From the NCBI GenBank assembly GCA_039586575.1, contig JBDHKD010000005.1, positions 1 to 64,000 on the forward strand: 64,000 nt of DNA, written 5' to 3'. The stretch comes from G020344215 sp039586575 (GTDB lineage Bacteria > Gemmatimonadota > Gemmatimonadetes > Palauibacterales > KS3-K002). This document shows, in pieces, positions 8,644-16,496 of the stretch. Numbering within the stretch: the first letter of the stretch is position 1; the number at the start of each line of letters is the position of its first letter. The notes under the pieces are model-generated. The model was not told the origin of the DNA. It ran no database searches and saw only the letters and a list, made by a program, of their open reading frames with translations. The position numbers and the translations under genes are program-made.

Positions 8644-9054
8644 TCAGCTCTCTCCGGACTCGTCGCCGTCACCGCGCGACTCGCCCAGTCGATCCTCCAT
8701 CTCGCTACGCGCCGCGCGCGCGGCCTTGCGCCCGGCGTCCAACGCCTGCCCGGCGCGCGCCCGGCCTTCCGCCACCTTGCCCTTCGCCACCTCGTACTTG
8801 TCCTCCACCTGGCGGCGGCCCTGCGAGAAGGCCTCTTGCAGTGTATCCTGCAGTTCGCCTGCTTTCTCTTCGGCACGCTCGCGCAGTTGCCTGGCCCGCT
8901 CCTTGAGTTCCTGTTGGGTCTCGGCGCCGGACTTCGGCGCGAGCAACAGGGCAGCGGCGGCGCCGAGGAGCGCGCCCCAGACGAACGGAATCAGACCGGA
9001 GCCAGTACGTTCGATCACCACGTAGGGGACGCCATCGTCATCGTAGTCACGCAT
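8644..9054 (-). CDS. YtxH-domain membrane-anchored protein
   Basis: The ATG at 9054 has AAAGGA eight bases upstream, better than a GTG 11 codons earlier, and gives 136 residues. After a short N-terminus comes the YtxH-type segment FVWGALLGAAAALLLAPKSG, one membrane helix with small residues, then a long Glu/Arg/Ala-rich amphipathic helix or coiled coil to the acidic end. Such proteins are common small envelope or stress proteins of unknown mechanism. It precedes the YihY-family gene. Confidence 0.8.
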   Translation of the reverse strand: MRDYDDDGVPYVVIERTGSGLIPFVWGALLGAAAALLLAPKSGAETQQELKERARQLRERAEEKAGELQDTLQEAFSQGRRQVEDKYEVAKGKVAEGRARAGQALDAGRKAARAARSEMEDRLGESRGDGDESGES

Positions 9055-9099
9055 CTGTCTGTCCTTTCGCCGATCTCGCTTATCCACTCCGCGGCCCGG

Positions 9100-9363
9100 C
9101 TAGCTCTCACGCAGGACGCGGCGCAGCTCTTCCATGTTGACCGGTTTCGTCAGTGCGATCCAGCGGGCATCGCCCGGGGGTGCCGGCCCTGCTGCCAGCC
9201 CCTCCCTATATACTACGAAATCGGGGGTGATTTCGTTCACCCGGTCCGCTCGGCCCACCACCCCCTCTACCCGCACCTGGTAGCCCTCGCATGAGAGAAC
9301 CCGAGCTAGCGCGTCCCGGCACGGACCAGCTGCATCTATGAGGAGGATACGCCGGGGGGCCAT
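9100..9363 (-). CDS. Degenerate receiver-like domain protein
   Basis: The 87-residue protein starts like a response-regulator receiver (RRILLIDAAGP then a helix and CEGYQVRVEG) and ends like one (ALTKPVNMEELRRVL, with the conserved Lys-Pro). The acidic pair is reduced to a single Asp, the strand that normally carries the phospho-acceptor Asp reads PDFVVYREG with no Asp at its end, and about 25-30 residues of the middle are missing. It should therefore be phosphorylation-independent. No partner kinase or output domain is adjacent. It could be a decaying gene or a functional pseudo-receiver. Confidence 0.6.
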   Translation of the reverse strand: MAPRRILLIDAAGPCRDALARVLSCEGYQVRVEGVVGRADRVNEITPDFVVYREGLAAGPAPPGDARWIALTKPVNMEELRRVLRES

Positions 9364-9454
9364 CGTTGACCTCGCGAAGCCAGGTCGGGGAACAACGAAA
9401 CCGCGGTGTTCCTGAACTCAAGATAGATGAAGCGGGCCAGTCGAGCAATCGAGC

Positions 9455-10234
9455 TTACTCGATATCGACGATCAGGCCGTCGTACGCCGGCTCCATCCCT
9501 TCGGGCAATCGCGCCCGCAAGTCGCCGTAGTCGAGCCGGTGGGTGAGGTGAGTCAGATAGGTCCGCCGTGCGCCGAGCGACTGTGCCGTCGCCACCGCCT
9601 CCTCGACGTTGAAGTGGGTGGGGTGCGGGTCGCCCCACCAGAGCGCGTTGATCACCAGGACATCGACACCTTGTAGGATGGCGCGTGCTTCATCGGGGAC
9701 GGTCTTGCCGTCGACGATCACGCCAAGCTTGCCGCTGCGGAAACCGTACGAGTTCATCCGGCCATGGGGAAAAAGCAGCGGCCTCAAGTGGAAGCCGGCC
9801 AAGTCGAGCTCGCCGTTCGGGTCGAAGGTGCGCAGCGCGATCTCCGGTGCGCTGGTGCCCGGCTCGGGCTGGATCGAGTCGTCGAAGATGTAGTCGAAGC
9901 GGGCCCTCAGCACGTCGGCGAACTCCCGCGCCACGTACATGGGGAGCGGCGCCCTGTTCCGCAGGCTGAAGACGCGCAGGTCGTCGATCCCATGGAGGTG
10001 GTCGGCGTGCAGGTGCGTGAGAAAGACCGCGTCGACTCTCGCGATCGCAGCGCTCAGCAGCTGCCACCGGAGTTCCGGCGGCGTGTCGACCAGCAGGAGT
10101 CGACCCGCCGATTCCAGGGCCAGGCCGTGGCGCGAGCGCCGGTTACGCGGGTCGTCGGACCGGCATACCCCGCACCCGCACCCGACAACAGGCACACCGA
10201 AGCTGGTTCCGGTTCCCAGGAATCGTAGCCGCAC
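9455..10234 (-). CDS. Metallo-beta-lactamase-fold phosphoesterase, PhnP-like
   Basis: The 259-residue cytoplasmic MBL-fold hydrolase has the N-terminal cysteine cluster GCGCGVCRSDDPRNRR, seen in PhnP and related enzymes where it binds an extra zinc, and the dinuclear metal motif HLHADHLHGIDD. PhnP hydrolyses cyclic phosphodiesters such as phosphoribosyl 1,2-cyclic phosphate. With no phn genes nearby, the substrate here is unknown. The GTG start lies 3 bp after the pyruvate kinase stop, so the two are cotranscribed and probably coupled. Confidence 0.88.
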   Translation of the reverse strand: MRLRFLGTGTSFGVPVVGCGCGVCRSDDPRNRRSRHGLALESAGRLLLVDTPPELRWQLLSAAIARVDAVFLTHLHADHLHGIDDLRVFSLRNRAPLPMYVAREFADVLRARFDYIFDDSIQPEPGTSAPEIALRTFDPNGELDLAGFHLRPLLFPHGRMNSYGFRSGKLGVIVDGKTVPDEARAILQGVDVLVINALWWGDPHPTHFNVEEAVATAQSLGARRTYLTHLTHRLDYGDLRARLPEGMEPAYDGLIVDIE

Positions 10235-10237
10235 GGA

Positions 10238-11671
10238 TCAGAGCGTCTCGATGCGGAGCATGTTGGTGGTTCCGCGCACCTGGAAGGGGATGCCCGCGGT
10301 GACGACGATGCGATCCCCGGCTCGGGCCAACTTGCGGCGCAGGAGCTCCGCCCGCGCGACCTCCCACATGACCTCCTGTGTAGCCTCGCGGCGGCAGAGC
10401 ACGGGAAGCACACCCCAGACCATGGCGAGCTGACGGAGAACGGTATTCGTGTCGGTGACCGCCAGGATGGGGACCGGGGGGCGTTTCGACGAAATCACCC
10501 GGGCGGTGTGACCGCTGCGGGTGTAGGTGACGATCGCCGGCGCGCCTATCGCGCGGATCGCCTCGAGCGAGGCGCAGGCCACCGCCAATTCGGTCGTCGC
10601 CGACTCGCCCGGCTGCGGTGGCAGGACATCGTAGGGCGGGCCGCCGGCCAGAATCGCGCTGCCCGCCTCGACCTCGGCGATGACCCGGGTCAACGCCCGT
10701 AGCGCTTCCAGCGGGTAGCGGCCGACGGCGGTCTCGGCGGAGAGCATCACGGCATCGGTGCCGTCGAGGATCGCGTTGGCTACATCGGAGACCTCGGCAC
10801 GCGTGGGGCGAGGCCGTTCGATCATCGACTCGAGCATCTCTGTCGCGATGATCACCGGCCGATAGCGGGCGTTGGCGCGACGTACGATACGTTTCTGAGC
10901 CAGCGGGACTTGTTCGAAGGGAAGCTCGGTTCCGAGATCGCCGCGGGCGACCATCACGGCGTCGCTCGCCTCCAGTATCGGCTCGATCTCCTGCAGCGCG
11001 ACGTCCTTCTCGATCTTCGCCAGCAACAAGAGGTCTTCGGGGACCCGCGAGCGCAATTCACGCAGATTATCGGCGGAGCGCACGAACGAGAGCGCCAGGT
11101 AGTCGGCACCGACCTCGAGGGCAAGCTCCACGTCCGCCAGGTCCTTCTCGGTCAGCGCCGGCGCACTGACTCGCACGCCCGGGAGGTTGATCCCCTTCCC
11201 GCTCGTGACCGCGCCGCCGATGACGACCTCGGCTTCAACGCGCGGTGCCGCCACCCGCCGGACGCGGAGCTCGATCCTGCCATCGTCGATGAGAAGCCGA
11301 TCGCCGACGGAGAGATCGTCGGCCAGCCCGGAGTAGGTCACCGGAAGCTCGCCCGGCGCGGCCGCGGCGGCGGCCACCAACACCACGCGACCCCCACGAT
11401 CCAACGTCACGGGACCTTCCAGCCGACCGACCCGGATCTTCGGACCTTGCAGATCGACGAGTATGGCCAGCGGCTTGCCGGCCCGCTCCGCCGAGTCACG
11501 AATTCTGCGTACCGTCTCGCGGACGAACTCCGCCGTGCCGTGCGACATATTGAGCCGCGCCACGTCCATCCCCGCGTTACAGAGCGCCTCCAGCGTCGCC
11601 GGGTCGGCGGAAGCCGGTCCGATCGTGCAGACGATCTTGGTCTTGAGGAAGCGTGAGGCGTGTGAGTTCAT
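10238..11671 (-). CDS. pyk: Pyruvate kinase
   Basis: The 477-residue glycolytic enzyme transfers phosphate from phosphoenolpyruvate to ADP. Motifs are TKIVCTIGPAS at the N-terminus, GMDVARLNMSHG, the catalytic-lysine segment LLLAKIEKDVALQEI, the Mg-binding ARGDLGTELP and ATEMLESMI. The C-terminal allosteric domain is present, so length is standard. It lies 44 bp downstream of the PEGA lipoprotein gene and is followed directly by the PhnP-like gene. A second glycolytic gene, apgM, is 12 kb away. Confidence 0.97.
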   Translation of the reverse strand: MNSHASRFLKTKIVCTIGPASADPATLEALCNAGMDVARLNMSHGTAEFVRETVRRIRDSAERAGKPLAILVDLQGPKIRVGRLEGPVTLDRGGRVVLVAAAAAAPGELPVTYSGLADDLSVGDRLLIDDGRIELRVRRVAAPRVEAEVVIGGAVTSGKGINLPGVRVSAPALTEKDLADVELALEVGADYLALSFVRSADNLRELRSRVPEDLLLLAKIEKDVALQEIEPILEASDAVMVARGDLGTELPFEQVPLAQKRIVRRANARYRPVIIATEMLESMIERPRPTRAEVSDVANAILDGTDAVMLSAETAVGRYPLEALRALTRVIAEVEAGSAILAGGPPYDVLPPQPGESATTELAVACASLEAIRAIGAPAIVTYTRSGHTARVISSKRPPVPILAVTDTNTVLRQLAMVWGVLPVLCRREATQEVMWEVARAELLRRKLARAGDRIVVTAGIPFQVRGTTNMLRIETL

Positions 11672-11715
11672 CGCTCACAAACTCGGGGCGGGTGGGGCGC
11701 CCGTCAAATTGCCGC

Positions 11716-13092
11716 TCAGGGCCGGTAGCGACTCCAGAGCTCGGGCACCTGGCCGGCGAGTTCCCGCAGCGCCCCGGCGATGTCGAGGATGGGGCGCGTC
11801 GGGTCGGTGGGGTCGCCTGCCGGCACCAGTGTCCCGGCAACGAAGGTGCCGGCGAGCGGCTCGGCGAAGGCTACGGCGAAGACCGCGACCACGCTGGCAC
11901 CCGGGGCCAGCGTTATCGGGCCGTGGGTCTCGGTCAGCCGGTAGTCGGCGGGTTGATCCGATACGTGACCGATCTCGGGCGCCGGGTGATCGCTCAGCGG
12001 GTCGCCGGCGCGCAAGCGACCGGCCAGCAGGCGCCAGGCGAACCCGAAGTCCTCGCTCTCATCCCAGTCGCGAGAGCTGGGCCACAGGGTGAAGCGGCGC
12101 TCCGTCGCTCCGCCGGGCGGCTCGACGGCGACCAGCCCGACCAGCGCCGGGCGCTCGGAAAAGGCACCGAGCTCGGCGTCCTGGAAATCGGCATCGTACA
12201 TGAAGGCCAGATCGAGGTCCGGATCGAAGGTGCCGAGGTCATCGGGGGCGGCCCCGACGTCCGTATCGAATCCGAACCCGACGTAGAGGTCGCGGAACGT
12301 GTAGCCGCCCTCAGGGATCCAGGGATACAGCGCCTGATAGCGCTCATCGGCACTGTTATTGGTGAGCACGTAGCGAATGAACACCACGTCACGCACGGTC
12401 GCGCTGTCCACCGCCACGATCGTCTGGCTCACCGACAAGCCGTACGGAGCGGCGCCGGGGCCGCGGCCGGTCGACCAGTACTCCAGATCGATGATCCGTC
12501 GCACGACGCCCGAGGCGAGCACCGCTGGCGAGCGGCCGGTCCAGGACTGGTCGTACACCTGCGTTGCCACGGTGTCACCCGCCAGGTCACCCGCGTCAGC
12601 GCCGAGAACCGCCGCGACGAGCAGTCGGCCGCCGGCTCCATAGTCTCCGCCGTTCGTCGGCGGCCACTGGAGTCCCGGCTCCGCACTGTGGAACGCGCTG
12701 GCACAGGTATCCCCGTTACTGGTCGACCGGCAGCGTACGCGTCCGCGATCCGTCACAAACGCGCAGTCGATGACACAGCCGCCCTCCAACGCCGCGTCGA
12801 TCGTGTCCGACACGTTGTCGAGCACGGAGATCACGCCGGACCAGGTGAACGTCTGTGCGAGCGGGGCCGTCAGAACGAGCTCGAGTCTATGCGGGCCGGT
12901 CGGCACATCGGTGAGCATCGCCGGCGTCGTGACGCCGAGGGGTCGATCATCGAGGAGGACCTCGGCTCCGCTGGGGTCCGAGAGGACGACCAGCTCGCCG
13001 AATGTCGGGATGGTCGGTCGCTTGCGTTCATCGCACCCCGCAAGCAGCGCTGCGAGCAAGGCGACCCCCAGAAGCGGGTGAGCTCCCTTCAC
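11716..13092 (-). CDS. PEGA-domain lipoprotein of unknown function
   Basis: The GTG at 13092 gives 458 residues beginning with VKGAHPLLGV and a perfect lipobox LLAGC at about Cys19. An upstream in-frame ATG would overlap the whole 3' end of the sirtuin gene with low-complexity sequence. Residues about 30-75 form a PEGA-like beta domain (LVVLSDPSGAEVLLDDRPLG). The remainder is a beta-rich secreted region with many Asp, Gly and aromatic residues (VFIRYVLTNNSADERYQALYPW), without a recognised enzyme motif. It likely sits in the outer envelope. The gene starts 17 bp after the sirtuin stop codon. Confidence 0.75.
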   Translation of the reverse strand: MKGAHPLLGVALLAALLAGCDERKRPTIPTFGELVVLSDPSGAEVLLDDRPLGVTTPAMLTDVPTGPHRLELVLTAPLAQTFTWSGVISVLDNVSDTIDAALEGGCVIDCAFVTDRGRVRCRSTSNGDTCASAFHSAEPGLQWPPTNGGDYGAGGRLLVAAVLGADAGDLAGDTVATQVYDQSWTGRSPAVLASGVVRRIIDLEYWSTGRGPGAAPYGLSVSQTIVAVDSATVRDVVFIRYVLTNNSADERYQALYPWIPEGGYTFRDLYVGFGFDTDVGAAPDDLGTFDPDLDLAFMYDADFQDAELGAFSERPALVGLVAVEPPGGATERRFTLWPSSRDWDESEDFGFAWRLLAGRLRAGDPLSDHPAPEIGHVSDQPADYRLTETHGPITLAPGASVVAVFAVAFAEPLAGTFVAGTLVPAGDPTDPTRPILDIAGALRELAGQVPELWSRYRP

Positions 13093-13109
13093 CCCTACGC
13101 CTCGAGCTC

Positions 13110-13871
13110 TCACAACCGGAGCGCCTCGACGCCCGCCAGCAGCTGGGGCAAGACGTTGCCCGCCGATCCTTGCAGGAAGAGGTCCATGTAAGGCGTGAGC
13201 TGCGATGGCTCGGTGTTGATCTCGATGACCGTGGCACCGGCGGCCCGGGCGGCGAGCGGCAGGCTGGCCGCCGGTTGCACGATGCCCGATGTCCCAACAA
13301 CGAGCATCACGTCGCAAGCCCGGCCCAGCGCGTCCGCCTTCTCGAACACGCCCGCAGGCAACATCTCACCGAACCAGACCACATCGGGCCGGATCGGTGA
13401 GCCGCAGCGTTCACACTTCGGTGGCTCGACTTCGCCGTCGGCTTCGGCCAGCGGCACCTCGATCTGCACGGGGTGATCCTGCTCGAAGCACTTGAACCGG
13501 TTGATGTTGCCGTGCAGTTCCAAGACGGTGCTGGAGCCCGCCCGGCTGTGCAGGCCATCGATGTTCTGCGTAACCAAGACGACCTGCGGCACGAGCCGCT
13601 CGAGCTCGGCCAGCGCGTGATGCCCCGCATGCGGCGTGCGCGCCGCGATGAGCCCGCGCCGGTAATTGTACCAGCCCCAAACGCGAGCCGGGTTTCCCCT
13701 GAAGCCTTCGCGGCTGGCCAGCTCTTGCGGGTCGTAGCGAGCCCAAAGGCCTTCCTGGGCATCTCGAAACGTTGGGATGCCGCTCTCCTTCGACATCCCG
13801 GCGCCCGTCGCGGCGACGACAAGATCCGCCGCCGCGACAGCTGCCACGGCTCGTTGAAGCTCCTGCATCAT
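13110..13871 (-). CDS. cobB: NAD-dependent protein deacylase (sirtuin, class III-like)
   Basis: With the ATG at 13871 the protein is 253 residues, a normal CobB length; the open frame extends upstream only through the amidohydrolase gene in another frame. NAD-binding motifs are TGAGMSKESGIPTFR (residues 22-36), TQNIDGLHSRAG and the catalytic His120 in LELHGNI. Tyr68 and Arg71 (WYNYR) match the Tyr-x-x-Arg pair that lets class III sirtuins accept succinyl- or malonyl-lysine. The zinc site is odd: the second pair is Cys153/Cys156, but the first knuckle has one cysteine (FKCFEQDH). It follows the amidohydrolase gene by 31 bp. Confidence 0.93.
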   Translation of the reverse strand: MMQELQRAVAAVAAADLVVAATGAGMSKESGIPTFRDAQEGLWARYDPQELASREGFRGNPARVWGWYNYRRGLIAARTPHAGHHALAELERLVPQVVLVTQNIDGLHSRAGSSTVLELHGNINRFKCFEQDHPVQIEVPLAEADGEVEPPKCERCGSPIRPDVVWFGEMLPAGVFEKADALGRACDVMLVVGTSGIVQPAASLPLAARAAGATVIEINTEPSQLTPYMDLFLQGSAGNVLPQLLAGVEALRL

Positions 13872-13902
13872 CGATCCCGCCGTCAGTACGCTTCTGACTC
13901 CG

Positions 13903-15483
13903 TCACTCGTGGTACACCAGTTCGCCGCCCACCACCGTGGCGACGGTACCAGCCGAAAGCAGCTCTTCCGGCTCCGCTCGAACCGGATCGACCTGCCAGG
14001 CGGTGAAATCGGCCCGGAAACCGGGAGAGAGGCGGCCCTGGCCGTCGGCCTGGCCGGCCGCCAGCGCCGGCCCCTCGGTATAAGCACGCAGCGCCTCGTG
14101 TCCGTCGAGCCGCTCCTCCGGATACCAACCGCCCTCCGGATGGCCAGCGCGCTGACGCCGCGCCATCGCCCCAAACAGCCCCTCGCGCGGGTCAGCTTGC
14201 TCGACCGGCGCATCGGACCCGAACGCCAGTACGGTCCCTGCGTCGAGCAGGCTGCGCAGCGCCATCGTCCATCGACATCGCTCCGGGCCCCACCGCTCCT
14301 CCGCCAGCGGTATGTCGGTCAGCAGGTGCGAGGGCTGCATCGACGCGACGATCCCGGCCCGCGCCGCCCGCCCCAGGTCGTCCGGGTGGACGCACTGGAG
14401 ATGCTCGATCCGGTGCGGGATCGCCAGCCCGGCAGAACCCGCCTGCTCCAGGACATCGAGCACCATCCGCACCGCCGCGTCGCCGATCGCGTGGACGGTG
14501 GCGGCGAGCCCCGCCCGCCGCGCCCGGCCGACGTCCGCCGCTAACTCGTCGGGCTGCACGCGCAACAGGCCGCGTTCCTCACCGTCTTCGTAGGGTTCGA
14601 GCATCCAGGCCGTGCGCGAGCCCAGCGCACCGTCGCTGAAGTACTTGATCCCGCCCACACGTAACCACTCGCTGCCAAACCCGCTCGCGATACCGCACTC
14701 GATCAACGAGTCCAGGAACCGCTGCGGGAAGTGATGCAGGATGCGCAGCCGCAGATCCCCGGAACGCTCGACCTCCTCCACGACCTGGAACGATTCCGGC
14801 GCCTCCACCGAATGGACCGCTGTCACCCCGAGCCGGTGAAGCGCCGCTTGACCCTCCAGTAACGCCGCCCGCCGCTCCGCCGCAGCCGGGCGCGGCCGGC
14901 CCTCGTAGTAACAATCGAGCGCCCGCTCAAACAGCACACCGGTCGGCCGCCCCGCAGCATCCCGCTCCACCCTGCCGCCCGCTGGATCGTCTCGTCCGCC
15001 AGCGAACCCCAGCCGGATCATCGCCTCGCTGTTCAGCCAGCCCGAATGCAGGTCGTGACCCACCAGCACCACCGCCCGACCCTGCGACGCCTCGTCCAGA
15101 TCGGTGAGATCCGCCTGCCTGCGCCAGGCCGGATCCCAGCCCTTGAACTCCAACCACCCTGCCGCCGGCGCCGAACTCGCCGCGCGCCTCACCCGCCTCA
15201 GCACCTCCACCATCGAGCCCGAGTCCCCGAGGTCCGGCGTCCGCCGGCCCAGCGCCCACTCGATCAGATGGATGTGCGCGTCGCAGAAACCGGGGACCAC
15301 CGTCGCCGGGCGCACGTCCAGCCACTCATCCGGATCGCCGACCTCCGCTCGAACTTCCTCCAGCGACCCGATCGCCGCCACCCGCCCCGCCCGCACCGCC
15401 AGGCACTCCACCTCCGGACGCACCGCGTCCAGCGTCCGGATCCGGCCCGCACGCAGCGCCAGTACACGCTCAACTTCCATCAC
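13903..15483 (-). CDS. Amidohydrolase family 3 (YtcJ-like) metal-dependent hydrolase
   Basis: The 526-residue protein has the amidohydrolase layout: an N-terminal beta-sandwich half, then VVPGFCDAHIHLIEW with the metal-binding HxH, further ligands in ATVHAIGDAAV and IPHRIEHLQ, and AFGSDAPVEQADP with the catalytic Asp. The C-terminal end (FRADFTAW, ATVVGGELVY) completes the sandwich. Relatives act on formamides, N-acyl amines or cyclic amides, and the substrate cannot be read from sequence. No signal peptide is visible. The 111 bp upstream (15484-15595) has no obvious promoter hexamers. The sirtuin gene follows. Confidence 0.9.
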   Translation of the reverse strand: MMEVERVLALRAGRIRTLDAVRPEVECLAVRAGRVAAIGSLEEVRAEVGDPDEWLDVRPATVVPGFCDAHIHLIEWALGRRTPDLGDSGSMVEVLRRVRRAASSAPAAGWLEFKGWDPAWRRQADLTDLDEASQGRAVVLVGHDLHSGWLNSEAMIRLGFAGGRDDPAGGRVERDAAGRPTGVLFERALDCYYEGRPRPAAAERRAALLEGQAALHRLGVTAVHSVEAPESFQVVEEVERSGDLRLRILHHFPQRFLDSLIECGIASGFGSEWLRVGGIKYFSDGALGSRTAWMLEPYEDGEERGLLRVQPDELAADVGRARRAGLAATVHAIGDAAVRMVLDVLEQAGSAGLAIPHRIEHLQCVHPDDLGRAARAGIVASMQPSHLLTDIPLAEERWGPERCRWTMALRSLLDAGTVLAFGSDAPVEQADPREGLFGAMARRQRAGHPEGGWYPEERLDGHEALRAYTEGPALAAGQADGQGRLSPGFRADFTAWQVDPVRAEPEELLSAGTVATVVGGELVYHE

Positions 15484-15595
15484 TCGGATACGATAGGGAG
15501 AGAATTCAGGAGAGAACAGATCGGCCGGGCGCGAAACCCACGCCGGCCCCGCACCGCCAGGGCCACCCGTCCGCTTTCCAGCCCGCGCAGCGCCG

Positions 15596-15928
15596 CTAGT
15601 CCAACACTACGTCCAGGTCCGCAACCAACTCCGGACGGTGACGCGCGATCCACGAATGCAACGCCCGAACCTGATTCATCGACAGCTTCTGCAGCACCTG
15701 CAACGGTAGACCCGGAATGATCGCCGCCAGCGATCGCCGCATCAGATAGTCCCGCTGCTTACGCCGCAACGCCGACGACATCGCCGGCCCGCTCGGCGTG
15801 TCCGGTATCGGCTCCAGCAGCGTCCGGAAACTGTGGACCTGTCGATCGGAGAACTCCTCGGGGATCTGGTGACGACGGTTACCGACGAGGAAGGAACCGT
15901 CAGAGGCGACCATCAACGATCTAGCCAT
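15596..15928 (-). CDS. Small protein of unknown function (110 aa)
   Basis: I do not recognise this protein. The ATG at 15928 has a good ribosome-binding site (AAGGAAGG, about 4-5 nt upstream). It begins MARSLMVASDGSFLVGNRRH, has a basic middle (RRKQRDYLMRR) and a helical C-terminus ending in acidic residues. There is no membrane segment, cysteine or signal peptide. Codon use resembles its neighbours. It is flanked upstream by an AT-rich hairpin (15988-16027) and appears to be monocistronic. Confidence 0.6.
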   Translation of the reverse strand: MARSLMVASDGSFLVGNRRHQIPEEFSDRQVHSFRTLLEPIPDTPSGPAMSSALRRKQRDYLMRRSLAAIIPGLPLQVLQKLSMNQVRALHSWIARHRPELVADLDVVLD

Positions 15929-15987
15929 CCGCCTTCCTTGTGCTCACATGTGTCGAAGAGACTCGTACCCGCCCCCGCAAAGGGCAG

Positions 15988-16027
15988 GTAGATTACAGTT
16001 TTTGTGGGTGCAACTGTAGAAATCTAC
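15988..16027. repeat. AT-rich inverted repeat (hairpin)
   Basis: GTAGATTACAGTT (15988-16000) pairs with AACTGTAGAAATCTAC (16012-16027), leaving a 3-nt bulge and an 11-nt loop. It lies downstream of the DUF6941-like gene and upstream of the 110-residue gene. No U-run follows on either strand, so a simple rho-independent terminator is not clear. Confidence 0.5.
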
Positions 16028-16068
16028 CAAAGAGCCACCAGACTGGCAACAAACTGGAAGGCCAGCAA

Positions 16069-16488
16069 CTAAGCGAGTTCTGACCGGGGGCGGGCGTCGG
16101 GGGCCTGCATGACGTACAGCGGCACACTTTTCATGTGGCGCTCGTCCACCAAGATCTCGAAGGAGTAGTCGCCGGGCTTGTGGAAGGTGATGCCGCTGAG
16201 GCCCATGATGACGTGGGGCTTGACGGGGCGGCCGGGTTCGCCGCCCGGGACCTTGAGGGGGCCTCCGGCCTTGAAGAGCTGGCCGCCATCGGCGTCCATC
16301 AGGCGGACAACGAGCTGGTGGAGGCCCTGGTCGGTGAAGTCGGCGCGGACGCGGAGCACGAAGACCATGGAGGCGTGGCGGAAGGGGAAGTCCCGAGCCC
16401 AGATGGTGTCAAAGACACCGAGGATGTTGAGCTTGCCCTCCTGGCTGACGTTGGCGGCGTCGGCGACGACGGCGAGGTCCACTTCCAT
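16069..16488 (-). CDS. DUF6941-like conserved protein
   Basis: The 139-residue soluble protein begins MEVDLAVVADAANVSQEGKL and continues NILGVFDTIWARDFP. This pattern matches the DUF6941 family of small beta-sandwich proteins, whose function is unknown. The second half has alternating beta strands (HQLVVRLMDADGGQLFKAGG, YSFEILVDERH). It starts 8 bp after the stop of the large winged-helix/TPR gene and is presumably its cotranscribed partner. Confidence 0.75.
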   Translation of the reverse strand: MEVDLAVVADAANVSQEGKLNILGVFDTIWARDFPFRHASMVFVLRVRADFTDQGLHQLVVRLMDADGGQLFKAGGPLKVPGGEPGRPVKPHVIMGLSGITFHKPGDYSFEILVDERHMKSVPLYVMQAPDARPRSELA

Positions 16489-16496
16489 GCGGCTGG

